DNA of 64,000 bases from Ignavibacteriales bacterium (GTDB taxonomy: Bacteria > Bacteroidota > Ignavibacteria > Ignavibacteriales > Melioribacteraceae), in contig JAGUYK010000032.1 of NCBI GenBank assembly GCA_020061355.1, positions 1-64,000 on the forward strand, written 5' to 3'. The number at the start of each line of letters is the position of its first letter. The stretch's first letter is position 1. Shown in pieces: positions 1 through 8,517 of the stretch. The notes under the pieces were generated by a model that had not been told where the DNA came from, did not search any database, and was given only the letters and a program-made list of their open reading frames with translations. Made by a program: the position numbers and the translations under genes.

Positions 1-635
1 AAATGACAATTGTTTATACAAATAAATCTTATCATTCAAAGAAGATTAATCAAAAAAACTGGATTGAAATTCTGCTCGATAAAAAAGTAAGAATCGGTCG
101 TGCTGATCCCGATTCCGATCCATGCGGTTACAGAACTGTAATTTCGATGAAGCTTGCAGAAATTTATTATAATGAAAAAGGCTTGACGGAAAAAATTCTT
201 AAAAAGAATAATGAATATATCCGTCCCAAAGAAGTTGATTTGCTTGCTCTGCTTGAAACTGGAGAACTTGATTACATTTTCCTTTACCGATCGGTTGCCG
301 AGCAACATGGTCTTAAATATTTAACTCTCCCTGATAAAATTAATTTGAAGAGTGCGGATCTGGAAGATCACTATAAAAAAATAAGTGTTGAACTGAGCGG
401 TAAAAAACCCGGCGAAAAAATGATGCAGTTCGGCTCTTCAATGGTTTATAGCGTTACAATACCTAAAAATGCAGAGAATCCGGAATTAGCAAAGAAATTT
501 TTAATCTATTTATTGCATCAGAATAAAGGATTAAAAGTAATGCAGGAAATGGGTCAGCCGGTTGTTGTACCTTCGGTCTGCGATCAATATGAAAAATTAC
601 CCAATGAGCTAAAACAGTTTGCAAAAAAGAAATGA
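1..635 (+). CDS. wtpA: Molybdate/tungstate ABC transporter substrate-binding protein (5' truncated)
   Basis: Periplasmic binding protein that delivers molybdate or tungstate to the permease encoded next. The frame is open to the left edge, and the first ATG at 3 lies inside the mature protein, so the signal peptide and N-terminal lobe are missing. The visible 210 residues contain the WtpA-type segment ADPDSDPCGYRT (around residue 34) and a typical C-terminal lobe. This segment favours the WtpA/tungstate-type group over classical ModA. The stop overlaps the permease start by 4 bases (ATGA), which indicates translational coupling. Substrate preference (Mo versus W) cannot be read from the sequence, but the downstream cofactor genes fit either oxyanion. 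Confidence 0.9.
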   Translation, partial: MTIVYTNKSYHSKKINQKNWIEILLDKKVRIGRADPDSDPCGYRTVISMKLAEIYYNEKGLTEKILKKNNEYIRPKEVDLLALLETGELDYIFLYRSVAEQHGLKYLTLPDKINLKSADLEDHYKKISVELSGKKPGEKMMQFGSSMVYSVTIPKNAENPELAKKFLIYLLHQNKGLKVMQEMGQPVVVPSVCDQYEKLPNELKQFAKKK

Positions 636-1414
636 TCAAACTGAATAATATTTCATGGATGATGTTAGTATTTACATTTCTTGGCGGAATTGTTTTACTA
701 TTCATTCTTGCACCGATTATAGGTATGTATTTAAATACCTCCTTCGATTCATTTTCTGAAGCAATTGCAGAGGAGGAAGTTCGTGATAGTGTTTGGCTCA
801 GTTTGTGGACCTCGATGGCTGGAACGATAATTTTTTCTTTCTTTGCAGTTCCGCTCGCTTTTATTCTTGCAAGGAAAAATTTTCCTCTCAAGAATTTGGT
901 AAATGGAATAATTGATTTGCCGATTATTATTCCTCACTCTGCAGCTGGTATTGCTGTTCTGGGAATTTTAACACGGGATAGTTTCCTTGGAAAAGGCGCA
1001 GAGCTATTCGGGATAAAATTTATCGGCAATCCAGCCGGAATAATTATGGCTATGGCATTTGTAAGCATTCCATTTCTTATAAATGCTTCACGAGATGGTT
1101 TTGCTGCAGTTCCTGAGAGATTGGAAAAAATTGCTCTCACTTTAGGTGCTTCGCCAATACGTGTATTTTTTACTGTATCGCTTCCACTTGCGTGGCGTTC
1201 GGTTCTTTCTGGCTTTATATTAATGTGGGCTCGTGGATTAAGCGAGTTTGGTGCGGTAATTATTATTGCGTACAATCCTAAAACAGCACCGGTTTTAATT
1301 TTTGAAAGGTTCACATCATACGGATTAAAATACGCTGTTCCGGTTTCAGCTGTGTTTGTTGCTGTTTGCCTTGTAATTTTTGTTTTTCTAAGATTAATTA
1401 AAAAGAAAGGTTGA
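632..1414 (+). CDS. wtpB: Molybdate/tungstate ABC transporter permease
   Basis: Inner-membrane permease of 260 residues with about six hydrophobic segments. The cytoplasmic EAA-type loop is visible around residues 165-185 (LGASPIRVFFTVSLP), the docking site for the ATPase. The ATG overlaps the end of the binding-protein gene, and its own stop (TGA at 1412-1414) overlaps the ATG of the ATPase gene, so the three subunits form a tightly coupled operon. The family is the CysTW/ModB/WtpB permease group; the assignment to molybdate/tungstate rests on the neighbours. Confidence 0.9.
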   Translation: MIKLNNISWMMLVFTFLGGIVLLFILAPIIGMYLNTSFDSFSEAIAEEEVRDSVWLSLWTSMAGTIIFSFFAVPLAFILARKNFPLKNLVNGIIDLPIIIPHSAAGIAVLGILTRDSFLGKGAELFGIKFIGNPAGIIMAMAFVSIPFLINASRDGFAAVPERLEKIALTLGASPIRVFFTVSLPLAWRSVLSGFILMWARGLSEFGAVIIIAYNPKTAPVLIFERFTSYGLKYAVPVSAVFVAVCLVIFVFLRLIKKKG

Positions 1415-2460
1415 TGCTGAAATTAGAAAATATATCGTTGACAGTTGGTAATTTTGAATTAAAGGAGATCAGCTTTGAAGTTAAGCGTGGCGACTACTTT
1501 GTAATCCTCGGTTTATCAGGTGTTGGTAAAAGTCTTCTTCTCGAATCTATTGCCGGATTAATAAAACCGACTGGCGGGAGAATATTTTTACATGGTGAAG
1601 AAATTACAAATAAAAATATTCAGGATAGAAACATGAGTATTGTTTACCAGGATACTGATCTCTTTCCGCATATGGATGTATTTGAAAACATTGCCTATCC
1701 ATTAAAAAGTCGTGGTGAGGAAAAAATAAAGGAAAAAATAGATCCGATTACCGAAGTATTGGGGATAATGGGAATCTTGAAACGTAAGCCGGTAACACTA
1801 TCCGGCGGCGAATATCAGCGGGTCTCACTTGCAAGAAGCATGGCTGCCGGGAATGATCTTTTTTTGCTTGATGAACCACTTGCGTCACTCGATTCAAAAT
1901 CCAAAAGCGAATTGCGGGCATTACTGCGCAAACTTAACCGGAGCGGAATAACAATTATCCATGTTACTCATGATTATGAAGAAGCGATTTCACTTGCGAA
2001 TATAATTGGTATAATGGAAAACAACCGGCTTGTTCATGTTGCTCCACCTGAAGAAATATTTAAGCATCCCAAATCTGAATTTGTTGCTCATTTTATCGGT
2101 ACAAAGAATTTTTTCAGTGGAAAACTTAAGTCTATAAATAACACCGACCTTAAGGAATTTTCGTCAAGCGGAATTAAAATATTTTGCTTAACAGACATCA
2201 CTGACGGTGAAGCTTTTTTGACTATTCAGCCGGAGGAGATTACCATCTCTACAGTTTCTGAAAGCGGAAGCAGCAGAAATCATTTTGCTGGAAAGATAAT
2301 TGATATTGCCCCGGCAAAGCAAGGAATGGAAATTACTGTTAATATTGGTGTCGATATTATTGTAATAATATCTAAAGAATCGATGATCAGATTGAATTTG
2401 GGAATCGGAAAAGAAGCATGGATCAATTTCAAAGCATCTTCATGCAAAATTTATAATTAG
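1414..2460 (+). CDS. wtpC: Molybdate/tungstate ABC transporter ATP-binding protein
   Basis: ATPase that powers the transporter, 348 residues. Walker A GLSGVGKS is at about 33-40, the signature LSGGE at 129-133, and Walker B LFLLDE at 149-154, followed by the H-loop. A C-terminal extension of about 120 residues fits the TOBE/Mop-type domain that regulates ModC/WtpC by oxyanion binding. I chose ATG 1414, which overlaps the permease stop; a TTG three bases upstream is possible but less likely. It closes the transporter part of the operon and is followed after 12 bases by a secreted protein gene. Confidence 0.93.
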   Translation: MLKLENISLTVGNFELKEISFEVKRGDYFVILGLSGVGKSLLLESIAGLIKPTGGRIFLHGEEITNKNIQDRNMSIVYQDTDLFPHMDVFENIAYPLKSRGEEKIKEKIDPITEVLGIMGILKRKPVTLSGGEYQRVSLARSMAAGNDLFLLDEPLASLDSKSKSELRALLRKLNRSGITIIHVTHDYEEAISLANIIGIMENNRLVHVAPPEEIFKHPKSEFVAHFIGTKNFFSGKLKSINNTDLKEFSSSGIKIFCLTDITDGEAFLTIQPEEITISTVSESGSSRNHFAGKIIDIAPAKQGMEITVNIGVDIIVIISKESMIRLNLGIGKEAWINFKASSCKIYN

Positions 2461-2472
2461 TTATAGGATGAA

Positions 2473-3471
2473 GTGAGAAGAATAATTCTTTTATTTGTAA
2501 TTGCTGGATCGCTAACAATCGCTCAGGATACTAAGAGTAGTTTTTTCGACGAATCCCCGTCCAAGGAATATTTGATTTCAAATATTCTTGTGGAAGGAGA
2601 AGTTGAAAATCCCGGAATGGTTGATTTGACCTCGCTTCCCTTAAACGGTTTCCCGGTTAAAAATATTTCTTATGGTAAGGATAAGAATAGATTTCTTGGC
2701 GCATATTTTTTTAGCGGCTTCTCTTTATTCGATATTCTAAAACAGAAAAAAATTAAGAAAGCCAATGAAGGCGAATTCAGGCCGTTTGTTGACCTATACA
2801 TTATCATCGAAAATGCTAAAGGTGAGAAAGCAGTTTTCAGCTGGGGCGAAATTTTTTATTCGAAAGATAATTTCAAAGTAATAATTGCAAAATCGGTCCG
2901 TGCAATTAATCCTCCCAATATGAAAATGAAATGGCAGTTACCTGATGAAACCCAATTGGTCTGCGGAAACGATGCATTTAATTTTCGAAACATTGTGAAT
3001 CCTACAAAAATTATTATCAAGTCTTTCGCCGGTAAATATTCACAAGAACGGGTCAAGGATTTATATACTGCCGAGTTCGAAATGGTTAATTTAGATAGGA
3101 GTTTTGTTGTTAAAGAAATTGTAAATGTAGAAAAAAGAAATTTCCGTGGAATCGGATACGGACACGGTATGGGGTGGAAGGGGATAGAAAATATTGAAGG
3201 TTTTGTATTTAAGGATGTATTAAAATCATATATTCTATTTGATAAGCAGCTAATTGGAAATACCATTCTATGTGTATCAGCAAAGGATGGTTACAGGGTA
3301 ACATTCAGTTTGAGTGAAATCCTTAATAGAAATGATATGAATGATGTTCTGCTGATAGAAATAACAAATTCTTCAGTGGAGGGAAAATATAATCTCTTTG
3401 CAACGCCAGATTTTTTTGTTGATAGGAATGTCCGCTCGGTTGAAAAAATAGAAATACTAACAGTTAATTAA
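2473..3471 (+). CDS. Exported protein with two molybdopterin-oxidoreductase-like modules
   Basis: The product has 332 residues with a short signal peptide (RIILLFVIAGSLTIAQ). The mature part looks like two copies of the small oxidoreductase molybdopterin-binding fold. Module one (about 35-180) starts VEGEVENPGMVDLTSLP and ends in a conserved-looking R.IVNPTKIII strand. Module two (about 205-332) ends RNVRSVEKIEI. No cysteine sits where sulfite-oxidase-fold enzymes normally bind Mo, so an enzymatic role is doubtful. The start is GTG, because the nearby ATG at 2468 is in another frame and closes at once. Its place between the oxyanion transporter and the cofactor genes suggests handling of Mo/W or of the cofactor in the periplasm. 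The fold call is from pattern recognition only. Confidence 0.55.
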   Translation: MRRIILLFVIAGSLTIAQDTKSSFFDESPSKEYLISNILVEGEVENPGMVDLTSLPLNGFPVKNISYGKDKNRFLGAYFFSGFSLFDILKQKKIKKANEGEFRPFVDLYIIIENAKGEKAVFSWGEIFYSKDNFKVIIAKSVRAINPPNMKMKWQLPDETQLVCGNDAFNFRNIVNPTKIIIKSFAGKYSQERVKDLYTAEFEMVNLDRSFVVKEIVNVEKRNFRGIGYGHGMGWKGIENIEGFVFKDVLKSYILFDKQLIGNTILCVSAKDGYRVTFSLSEILNRNDMNDVLLIEITNSSVEGKYNLFATPDFFVDRNVRSVEKIEILTVN

Positions 3472-3512
3472 TAATTTCGGGAAGGAAATATTCATCTTAA
3501 ATATTGTGTTTT

Positions 3513-4688
3513 ATGATAACCTACGAACAAGCCATTGAAATTGTTAAAGCGAATATTTATTCGCTCGGAGTCGAGAATGTTGAGCTGATAAAAAGCCTCA
3601 ATAGAGTATTGCGGGAAGATGTATTCTCGGATATTAACATGCCGCCGTTCAATAAATCTGCAATGGATGGTTATGCTTGCAGAAGGAAAGATATTGCCAG
3701 CGAGCTTGAAGTTATTGAAACTATTCAAGCCGGATGCAAACCTCAAAAGAGGATTGGTAAAAATCAGTGTGCAAAAATTATGACCGGCGCAGTTATTCCC
3801 GAAGGTGCTGATTGTGTTATAATTATTGAAGATGTTGATCATTTCACTCCGGATAAAATAAAATTTAGAAAAGAGAAAACACCGGATAATATCTGCTATA
3901 AAGGAGAAGATGTTGTTGAAGGACAAAAATTAGTTTCTTTAGGAACAAGGATTACAGAGAAAGAAATCGCCTCGCTCGCTTTAACCGGGTGTATGAAACC
4001 GCTTGTCAGCATTCAGCCCAAAGTTGGAATTATTACGACCGGTGATGAAATTGTTGAACCGCAATATGTTCCGAATGAAGCCCAAATCAGGAATACGAAT
4101 GCATATCAGCTTATTGCACAATCAGAAAATTTCGGAGCTATTGCAAACTACTCCGGGATTGTTAAAGATAGGGAAGATGAGATAGCTCAAGTGATAATTA
4201 AAGTAAAAAATGAAAATGATCTTATTTTAATTACCGGCGGTGTTTCAATGGGCGAGTTTGATCTTGTTCCGGAAGTATTGAAGAAAACGGGATTCGAATT
4301 ACTATTTGAGAAAGTATCAACCCAGCCCGGCAAGCCAACAGTATTTGGTAAATCGGGAAATGTATTTGTTTTTGGTATGCCCGGTAACCCGGTCTCATCA
4401 TTTATAGTGTTTGAATTTTTTGTAAAAGAATTTCTCGCAGGATTGATGGGACTAAAAAATTATTTTAAGTCTATCCCCCTCGAAATGGGTTTTGATTACA
4501 ATCGGAAAAGATCAGAACGGCTTGCCCGTGTACCAATAAAAATTAACAGCGAAAGTAAAATTGAACCTGTTGAATATCATGGCTCGGCACATATTAATGC
4601 GCTGGTTTTTGCTGATGGAATAATTTCTATTCCGATCGGAATTAGTGAAATAAAGAAAGGTACTGTTGTTGATGTTAGACAGATTTGA
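3513..4688 (+). CDS. moeA: Molybdopterin molybdenumtransferase MoeA
   Basis: Inserts molybdate into adenylylated molybdopterin, the last common step of Mo cofactor synthesis. The 391 residues match the usual MoeA length. The N-terminal part carries INMPPFNKSAMDGYA and the central MoCF-biosynthesis domain carries GIITTGDEIVEP and ITGGVSMGEFD, followed by the C-terminal beta domain. ATG 3513 gives the standard N-terminus MITYEQA; a TTG at 3504 would add three residues. The gene ends inside the start of moaA (17-base overlap), so the two are probably translated together. Confidence 0.95.
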   Translation: MITYEQAIEIVKANIYSLGVENVELIKSLNRVLREDVFSDINMPPFNKSAMDGYACRRKDIASELEVIETIQAGCKPQKRIGKNQCAKIMTGAVIPEGADCVIIIEDVDHFTPDKIKFRKEKTPDNICYKGEDVVEGQKLVSLGTRITEKEIASLALTGCMKPLVSIQPKVGIITTGDEIVEPQYVPNEAQIRNTNAYQLIAQSENFGAIANYSGIVKDREDEIAQVIIKVKNENDLILITGGVSMGEFDLVPEVLKKTGFELLFEKVSTQPGKPTVFGKSGNVFVFGMPGNPVSSFIVFEFFVKEFLAGLMGLKNYFKSIPLEMGFDYNRKRSERLARVPIKINSESKIEPVEYHGSAHINALVFADGIISIPIGISEIKKGTVVDVRQI

Positions 4689-5472
4689 GCGCCGAATCAA
4701 TTATTTACGGATAAGTGTAACAGACCGCTGCAATTTACGTTGCATTTACTGTATGCCCGAGCAACGGATTAAACTGATTGATCATAATTCGGTTCTTTCG
4801 TTTGAAGAAATTACAGAATTTACAAAGTACGCTGTGGAATTGGGAATAAACAAAGTCCGGCTTACCGGCGGCGAACCGCTAGTAAGAAAAGGAATTTTAT
4901 ATCTTGTTGAAATGATCTCCGCGATAAAAGGTATTGATGATTTCTCGATGACCACCAATGGTATATTACTTTCTAAATATGCCGAAGGACTTAAGAATGC
5001 AGGACTGCATAGAATAAATATCAGTCTTGATACAATTGATCCGGAAAAGTTTAGAGAGATGACACGCGGCGGGAATATTGATGAGGTTTTAAATGGTATT
5101 CACGCTGCAGTAGATGCCGGATTGAAACCGATTAAAATTAATTGTGTGGTAAAGAAAAGTATTGAAGAGTTAGATGCTATTGAAGTTAATAAGTTCTGTA
5201 ATGAAAATGGACTTGAAGCACGTTTCATTTTCGAAATGGATATTGAAAAAGGAGAGTTCGGCGTTGTTCACGGTGGAATTGGTGGTGATTGTGATAACTG
5301 CAACCGTCTTCGCTTAACAAGCGATGGATTTCTGAAACCGTGTCTCCTCAATGATATTTCAGTTAATATTAGGACAATGGATTATAGTGAAGCGATCCGG
5401 ATGGCAATTGAGCAGAAACCGGCTTGCGGGGATTCAAGCACCACACACAAATTTTATAATATCGGAGGATGA
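4672..5472 (+). CDS. moaA: GTP 3',8-cyclase MoaA (short form)
   Basis: Radical SAM enzyme that starts molybdopterin synthesis from GTP with MoaC. The radical SAM triad is Cys20, Cys24, Cys27 (CNLRCIYC). The second cluster motif is Cys207, Cys210 and Cys224 with the NRLRLT arginines, and the C-terminal Gly-Gly tail is present. At 266 residues it is about 60 shorter than usual. The missing part is the stretch between the RFIFEMD strand and the second cysteine pair, normally about 65 residues and here about 15. All catalytic motifs remain, so I expect it to be functional. ATG 4672 overlaps moeA; upstream TTG codons at 4666 and 4669 are in frame. moaC follows immediately. Confidence 0.9.
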   Translation: MLDRFERRINYLRISVTDRCNLRCIYCMPEQRIKLIDHNSVLSFEEITEFTKYAVELGINKVRLTGGEPLVRKGILYLVEMISAIKGIDDFSMTTNGILLSKYAEGLKNAGLHRINISLDTIDPEKFREMTRGGNIDEVLNGIHAAVDAGLKPIKINCVVKKSIEELDAIEVNKFCNENGLEARFIFEMDIEKGEFGVVHGGIGGDCDNCNRLRLTSDGFLKPCLLNDISVNIRTMDYSEAIRMAIEQKPACGDSSTTHKFYNIGG

Positions 5473-5934
5473 ATGGAAAAACTTTCTCATGTTGATGATG
5501 AAGGTTGTGCAAACATGGTTGATATAAGTGAAAAGAGAATTCAATTCCGCTCCGCTTGCGCAGAGGGATTCATTCATCTTCAACCTGAAACTATCCGGCT
5601 GGTGAAAGAGAATAAAATGAAGAAGGGAGATGTGATTTCAGTTGCTAAGATAGCCGGAATTCAAGCTTGTAAAAAAACCTCTGAACTAATTCCTCTCTGT
5701 CATCCGCTACAGATAACTAAAGTTGATCTAAAAACTGAAATACTAGAAGATCGGATTCGAGTAATAAGCTTTGTAAAATGCTGCGGTCAAACCGGTATTG
5801 AAATGGAAGCACTTACTGCTGTTTCGATAACTCTGCTTACTATCTATGATATGTCCAAAGCAGTTGATAAGCAAATGGTAATCGGCAATATTAAACTGAT
5901 TGAAAAAAAGAAAAGTGATCAGGAAATAAACTAA
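5473..5934 (+). CDS. moaC: Cyclic pyranopterin monophosphate synthase MoaC
   Basis: Converts the MoaA product to cyclic pyranopterin monophosphate. The 153-residue length is standard. The conserved stretch KTSELIPLCHPL is around residues 67-78, and GIEMEALTAVS around 110-120 holds acidic and Met residues of the active site, followed by YDM.KA. The ATG directly abuts the moaA stop codon at 5470-5472, and the moaA 3' end (GGAGGATGA) supplies a strong ribosome-binding site, so expression is coupled to moaA. Confidence 0.96.
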   Translation: MEKLSHVDDEGCANMVDISEKRIQFRSACAEGFIHLQPETIRLVKENKMKKGDVISVAKIAGIQACKKTSELIPLCHPLQITKVDLKTEILEDRIRVISFVKCCGQTGIEMEALTAVSITLLTIYDMSKAVDKQMVIGNIKLIEKKKSDQEIN

Positions 5935-5945
5935 AAGAACTTATT

Positions 5946-6899
5946 ATGACTAAGGAATTCAATAAAAAAAATAGATATATAATTTCAATCAATATCTCGA
6001 AAGAGAAAGGAACAATAAAACACCCAATTGAAAAAGCCGAAATAAATTCTTTAGGAATTGTCGGAGACGCACATTCCGGAAATTGGCACAGACAAATAAG
6101 TATGCTTGCGCAGGAAGATGTGGATCGGTTCTCTTTATTGGATGCGGATAACAGAAAATTCTTACCAGGGGAATTTGCAGAAAATTTTACAACAAGAGGG
6201 ATTGATTATAAAAAAGTCGCTCTACTAGATAGTTTCAGGATTGGAGACGTTGAGTTAGAAGTAACGCAAATCGGAAAAAAGTGTCACGATGATGGGTGCG
6301 CAATTTACGTCGAAGTAGGAAAATGTGTGATGCCGAAAGCCGGAATATTTACTAGAGTGATCAAAGGCGGAGTAATTAAAAATGGAGACATAATAAATTA
6401 TATTGCCCGTCCTTTGAAAGTAAAAATCATTACACTTAGTGACCGCGCTTCTGCCGGTGAGTATGAAGATAGAAGCGGTCTGGTGATTCAAGAGATTCTA
6501 AAAGAATACTTTTCTGATAAACGCTGGCATGTTGAATATTTATATTCTTTAATTCCCGATGATGCAGAGAAACTTAATAAAGAATTAGAACAAAGTTTGA
6601 GTGAGCAGGTTGATATTATATTCACCACCGGAGGAACTGGAATCGGTCCTCGTGATATTACACCGGAAGTAGTTGAAAAATTTGCCGATAAATTGATTCC
6701 GGGAATTATGGATCATATCCGCTTAAAATATTTTGAGAATCTTCCATCAGCTATATTAAGCAGATCGGTTGCTGCTGTAAAAAGTAAAACATTAATTTTT
6801 TCTTTGCCCGGAAGCGTAAAAGCAGTAGAAGATTATACCGGAGAGATATTAAAAATTCTGGAACACTCTCTATTAATGGTGCATGGGTTAGGGCATTAA
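5946..6899 (+). CDS. MOSC domain - MogA/MoaB molybdopterin adenylyltransferase fusion
   Basis: The 317 residues join two domains. Residues about 1-155 are a MOSC domain with GIVGDAHSGNWHR, a PGEFAENF motif and a cysteine-bearing segment KKCHDDGCAIYVEVGKC. Residues about 157-317 are a MogA/MoaB domain with LSDRASAGEYEDRSG, TTGGTGIGPRDITPE and SLPGS. The second domain adenylylates molybdopterin before MoeA inserts the metal. The MOSC part is of the small stand-alone type found beside Mo genes in anaerobes, with a proposed role in sulfur or cofactor handling. The fusion would place cofactor activation and MOSC function in one chain. It is the last gene of the operon and converges with the symporter gene 23 bases away. 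Confidence 0.9.
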   Translation: MTKEFNKKNRYIISINISKEKGTIKHPIEKAEINSLGIVGDAHSGNWHRQISMLAQEDVDRFSLLDADNRKFLPGEFAENFTTRGIDYKKVALLDSFRIGDVELEVTQIGKKCHDDGCAIYVEVGKCVMPKAGIFTRVIKGGVIKNGDIINYIARPLKVKIITLSDRASAGEYEDRSGLVIQEILKEYFSDKRWHVEYLYSLIPDDAEKLNKELEQSLSEQVDIIFTTGGTGIGPRDITPEVVEKFADKLIPGIMDHIRLKYFENLPSAILSRSVAAVKSKTLIFSLPGSVKAVEDYTGEILKILEHSLLMVHGLGH

Positions 6900-6922
6900 A
6901 CGGAACAATAAAAACTAATGAT

Positions 6923-8392
6923 CTAAAAATTCACATTCTCCGACCCGGTAATTGACTTCTTTTCTGGAAATATCAGTGAAAAAATTACAGCGCACAAAAA
7001 TGCAAATACAAAACTCCCGAGTCTTTCTGAAACACCAGTTGGTACTAGTAAAAATGTTTTCCATATAATTGTGCCGACTGTTCCGGCTAGTAGAGATGCA
7101 ATTACTCCCGCACCGGAAAACCTTTTCCAGAATAATAACAAGAGCAGAGCCGGACCAAATGAAGAACCGATTCCCGACCAGGCATATGAAACCAATCCAT
7201 AAACAGTATCTTTCACAGTAACCGCAAGCATAAAAGCGACCGCACCAACAACCAATGTTAACATTTTATTTAACTTTAGTGTTTGAGCCATCGATAGTTT
7301 TCGTTTCGAATGATTTCTGTAAATATCCTCGGCAATGGAAGAAGAGCTTAATATTATTTCCGAAGAAGCAGTGGACATCATTGCAGAAATTATTCCCGAA
7401 AGTAAAAAACCAGCAAGAATTGGAGTGACAAACGCCTGTATCATGACAGGTAATATTTTCTCAAAATCATTTGCAAGCTTTTCTTCATTACCCGTTAGTA
7501 ATCCGTTGTTCAGAAAAGCATATCCGGCAAGCCCGATAATCATAGCGCCGGTGTAAGCAAGCACCGTCCATATAATTGCAACCCATTTTGCCGTAATAAT
7601 ATCCTTCGCATTTTTAACTGCCATCATCCTAGTCAAAAGCTGTGGTTGACCGGTGTATCCAAAAGCCCAGCTCATTCCGCTTAAAATAAGTAGAAACGCA
7701 CCGATCCCGGACTTCCCGGCTGTGAGTGAATTGTATTTTTCCCCAGCATTTGCAATTGAATCCACTATCTGAACATTTGAAGAAGCAGCAACAGATAAAA
7801 TAATTATTGGAAGAACAATCAGTGTAAATATCATCAGAATAGCCTGGAATACATCAGTAGCAACAACGGACATAAAGCCGCCCATCATGCAATAGAATGT
7901 AATGATTGCTGCTCCAATGACAATTCCCCAGAAGGGTTCAATTCCGAAAGCATCATGTAAAATTATTCCGCCGCCTGCAAATTGAGCAGAAATATAAAAC
8001 GTGAAAAAGAAAACGACTATTGATGCAGAAAGAGTACCGATTATTTTTTGTAAATCCGGAAATTTTTTTGAAATTAAACTCGGAATAGTAAGTGCCCCGC
8101 TCTTTTCTGTTTCTTCCCTTAACCTGTTGCCCATTACAAACCAGATGAATCCGATTCCGAATACACATCCTAATGCAATCCATATTGCTTGTATTCCAAT
8201 TAAAAATGCTTCTCCGGTTAATCCTAATAAAAGCCATGCAGATTCTCCGGTTGCTCTTTCGGAAAGAGCCAGAGAGAAGCCAGAAATTTTTTTATCACCC
8301 AGTACAAAAGATGATGCTGTTTTTGCCCGTTTAGCTGAAATGAATGCGATTGAAAGTGTAATAATGAGGTAAAGTATAAGAACGATTATCAT
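6923..8392 (-). CDS. putP: Na+/solute symporter, PutP-like (proline or hydroxyproline)
   Basis: Inner-membrane transporter of the SSS family, 489 residues with about 12-13 hydrophobic segments. Segment two reads ALSERATGESAWLLLGL, which resembles PutP. However, where E. coli PutP has Asp55, this sequence seems to carry Gly followed by Glu, so the Na+ site may differ. The position downstream of P5C dehydrogenase in the imino-acid island supports proline or hydroxyproline as substrate. A terminator lies between it and P5C dehydrogenase (8471-8498), so it probably has its own promoter in 8393-8470 or is reached by read-through. Other SSS substrates cannot be excluded. Confidence 0.82.
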   Translation of the reverse strand: MIIVLILYLIITLSIAFISAKRAKTASSFVLGDKKISGFSLALSERATGESAWLLLGLTGEAFLIGIQAIWIALGCVFGIGFIWFVMGNRLREETEKSGALTIPSLISKKFPDLQKIIGTLSASIVVFFFTFYISAQFAGGGIILHDAFGIEPFWGIVIGAAIITFYCMMGGFMSVVATDVFQAILMIFTLIVLPIIILSVAASSNVQIVDSIANAGEKYNSLTAGKSGIGAFLLILSGMSWAFGYTGQPQLLTRMMAVKNAKDIITAKWVAIIWTVLAYTGAMIIGLAGYAFLNNGLLTGNEEKLANDFEKILPVMIQAFVTPILAGFLLSGIISAMMSTASSEIILSSSSIAEDIYRNHSKRKLSMAQTLKLNKMLTLVVGAVAFMLAVTVKDTVYGLVSYAWSGIGSSFGPALLLLLFWKRFSGAGVIASLLAGTVGTIIWKTFLLVPTGVSERLGSFVFAFLCAVIFSLIFPEKKSITGSENVNF

Positions 8393-8466
8393 ATCTTTTC
8401 ACGTTTTTATGATAAGGCAAAATGGCAAAGTGAAATCTATTTTTCAATAAAAAATGATAGGTATTA

Positions 8467-8498
8467 AAGAAAAAGGTCACTCTATTGAATGACCTTTT
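8467..8498 (-). terminator. Rho-independent terminator after P5C dehydrogenase
   Basis: The 9-base arms AAAAGGTCA (8471-8479) and TGACCTTTT (8490-8498) are perfectly complementary around a 10-base loop. Read on the minus strand, the hairpin is followed by a T-rich run (TTTTTCTTT). It lies 20 bases beyond the P5C dehydrogenase stop, so it separates that gene from the symporter. Confidence 0.75.
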
Positions 8499-8517
8499 AA
8501 ATTGGCTTAATAAGGAA

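Noticed and set aside
934-1314. Minus-strand ORF opposite the permease gene
   Set aside because: It lies wholly within a well-supported transporter gene and shows no domain.
7335-8372. Plus-strand ORFs opposite the symporter gene
   Set aside because: They are antisense shadows of a clear membrane transporter, with no recognisable protein motif or ribosome-binding site.
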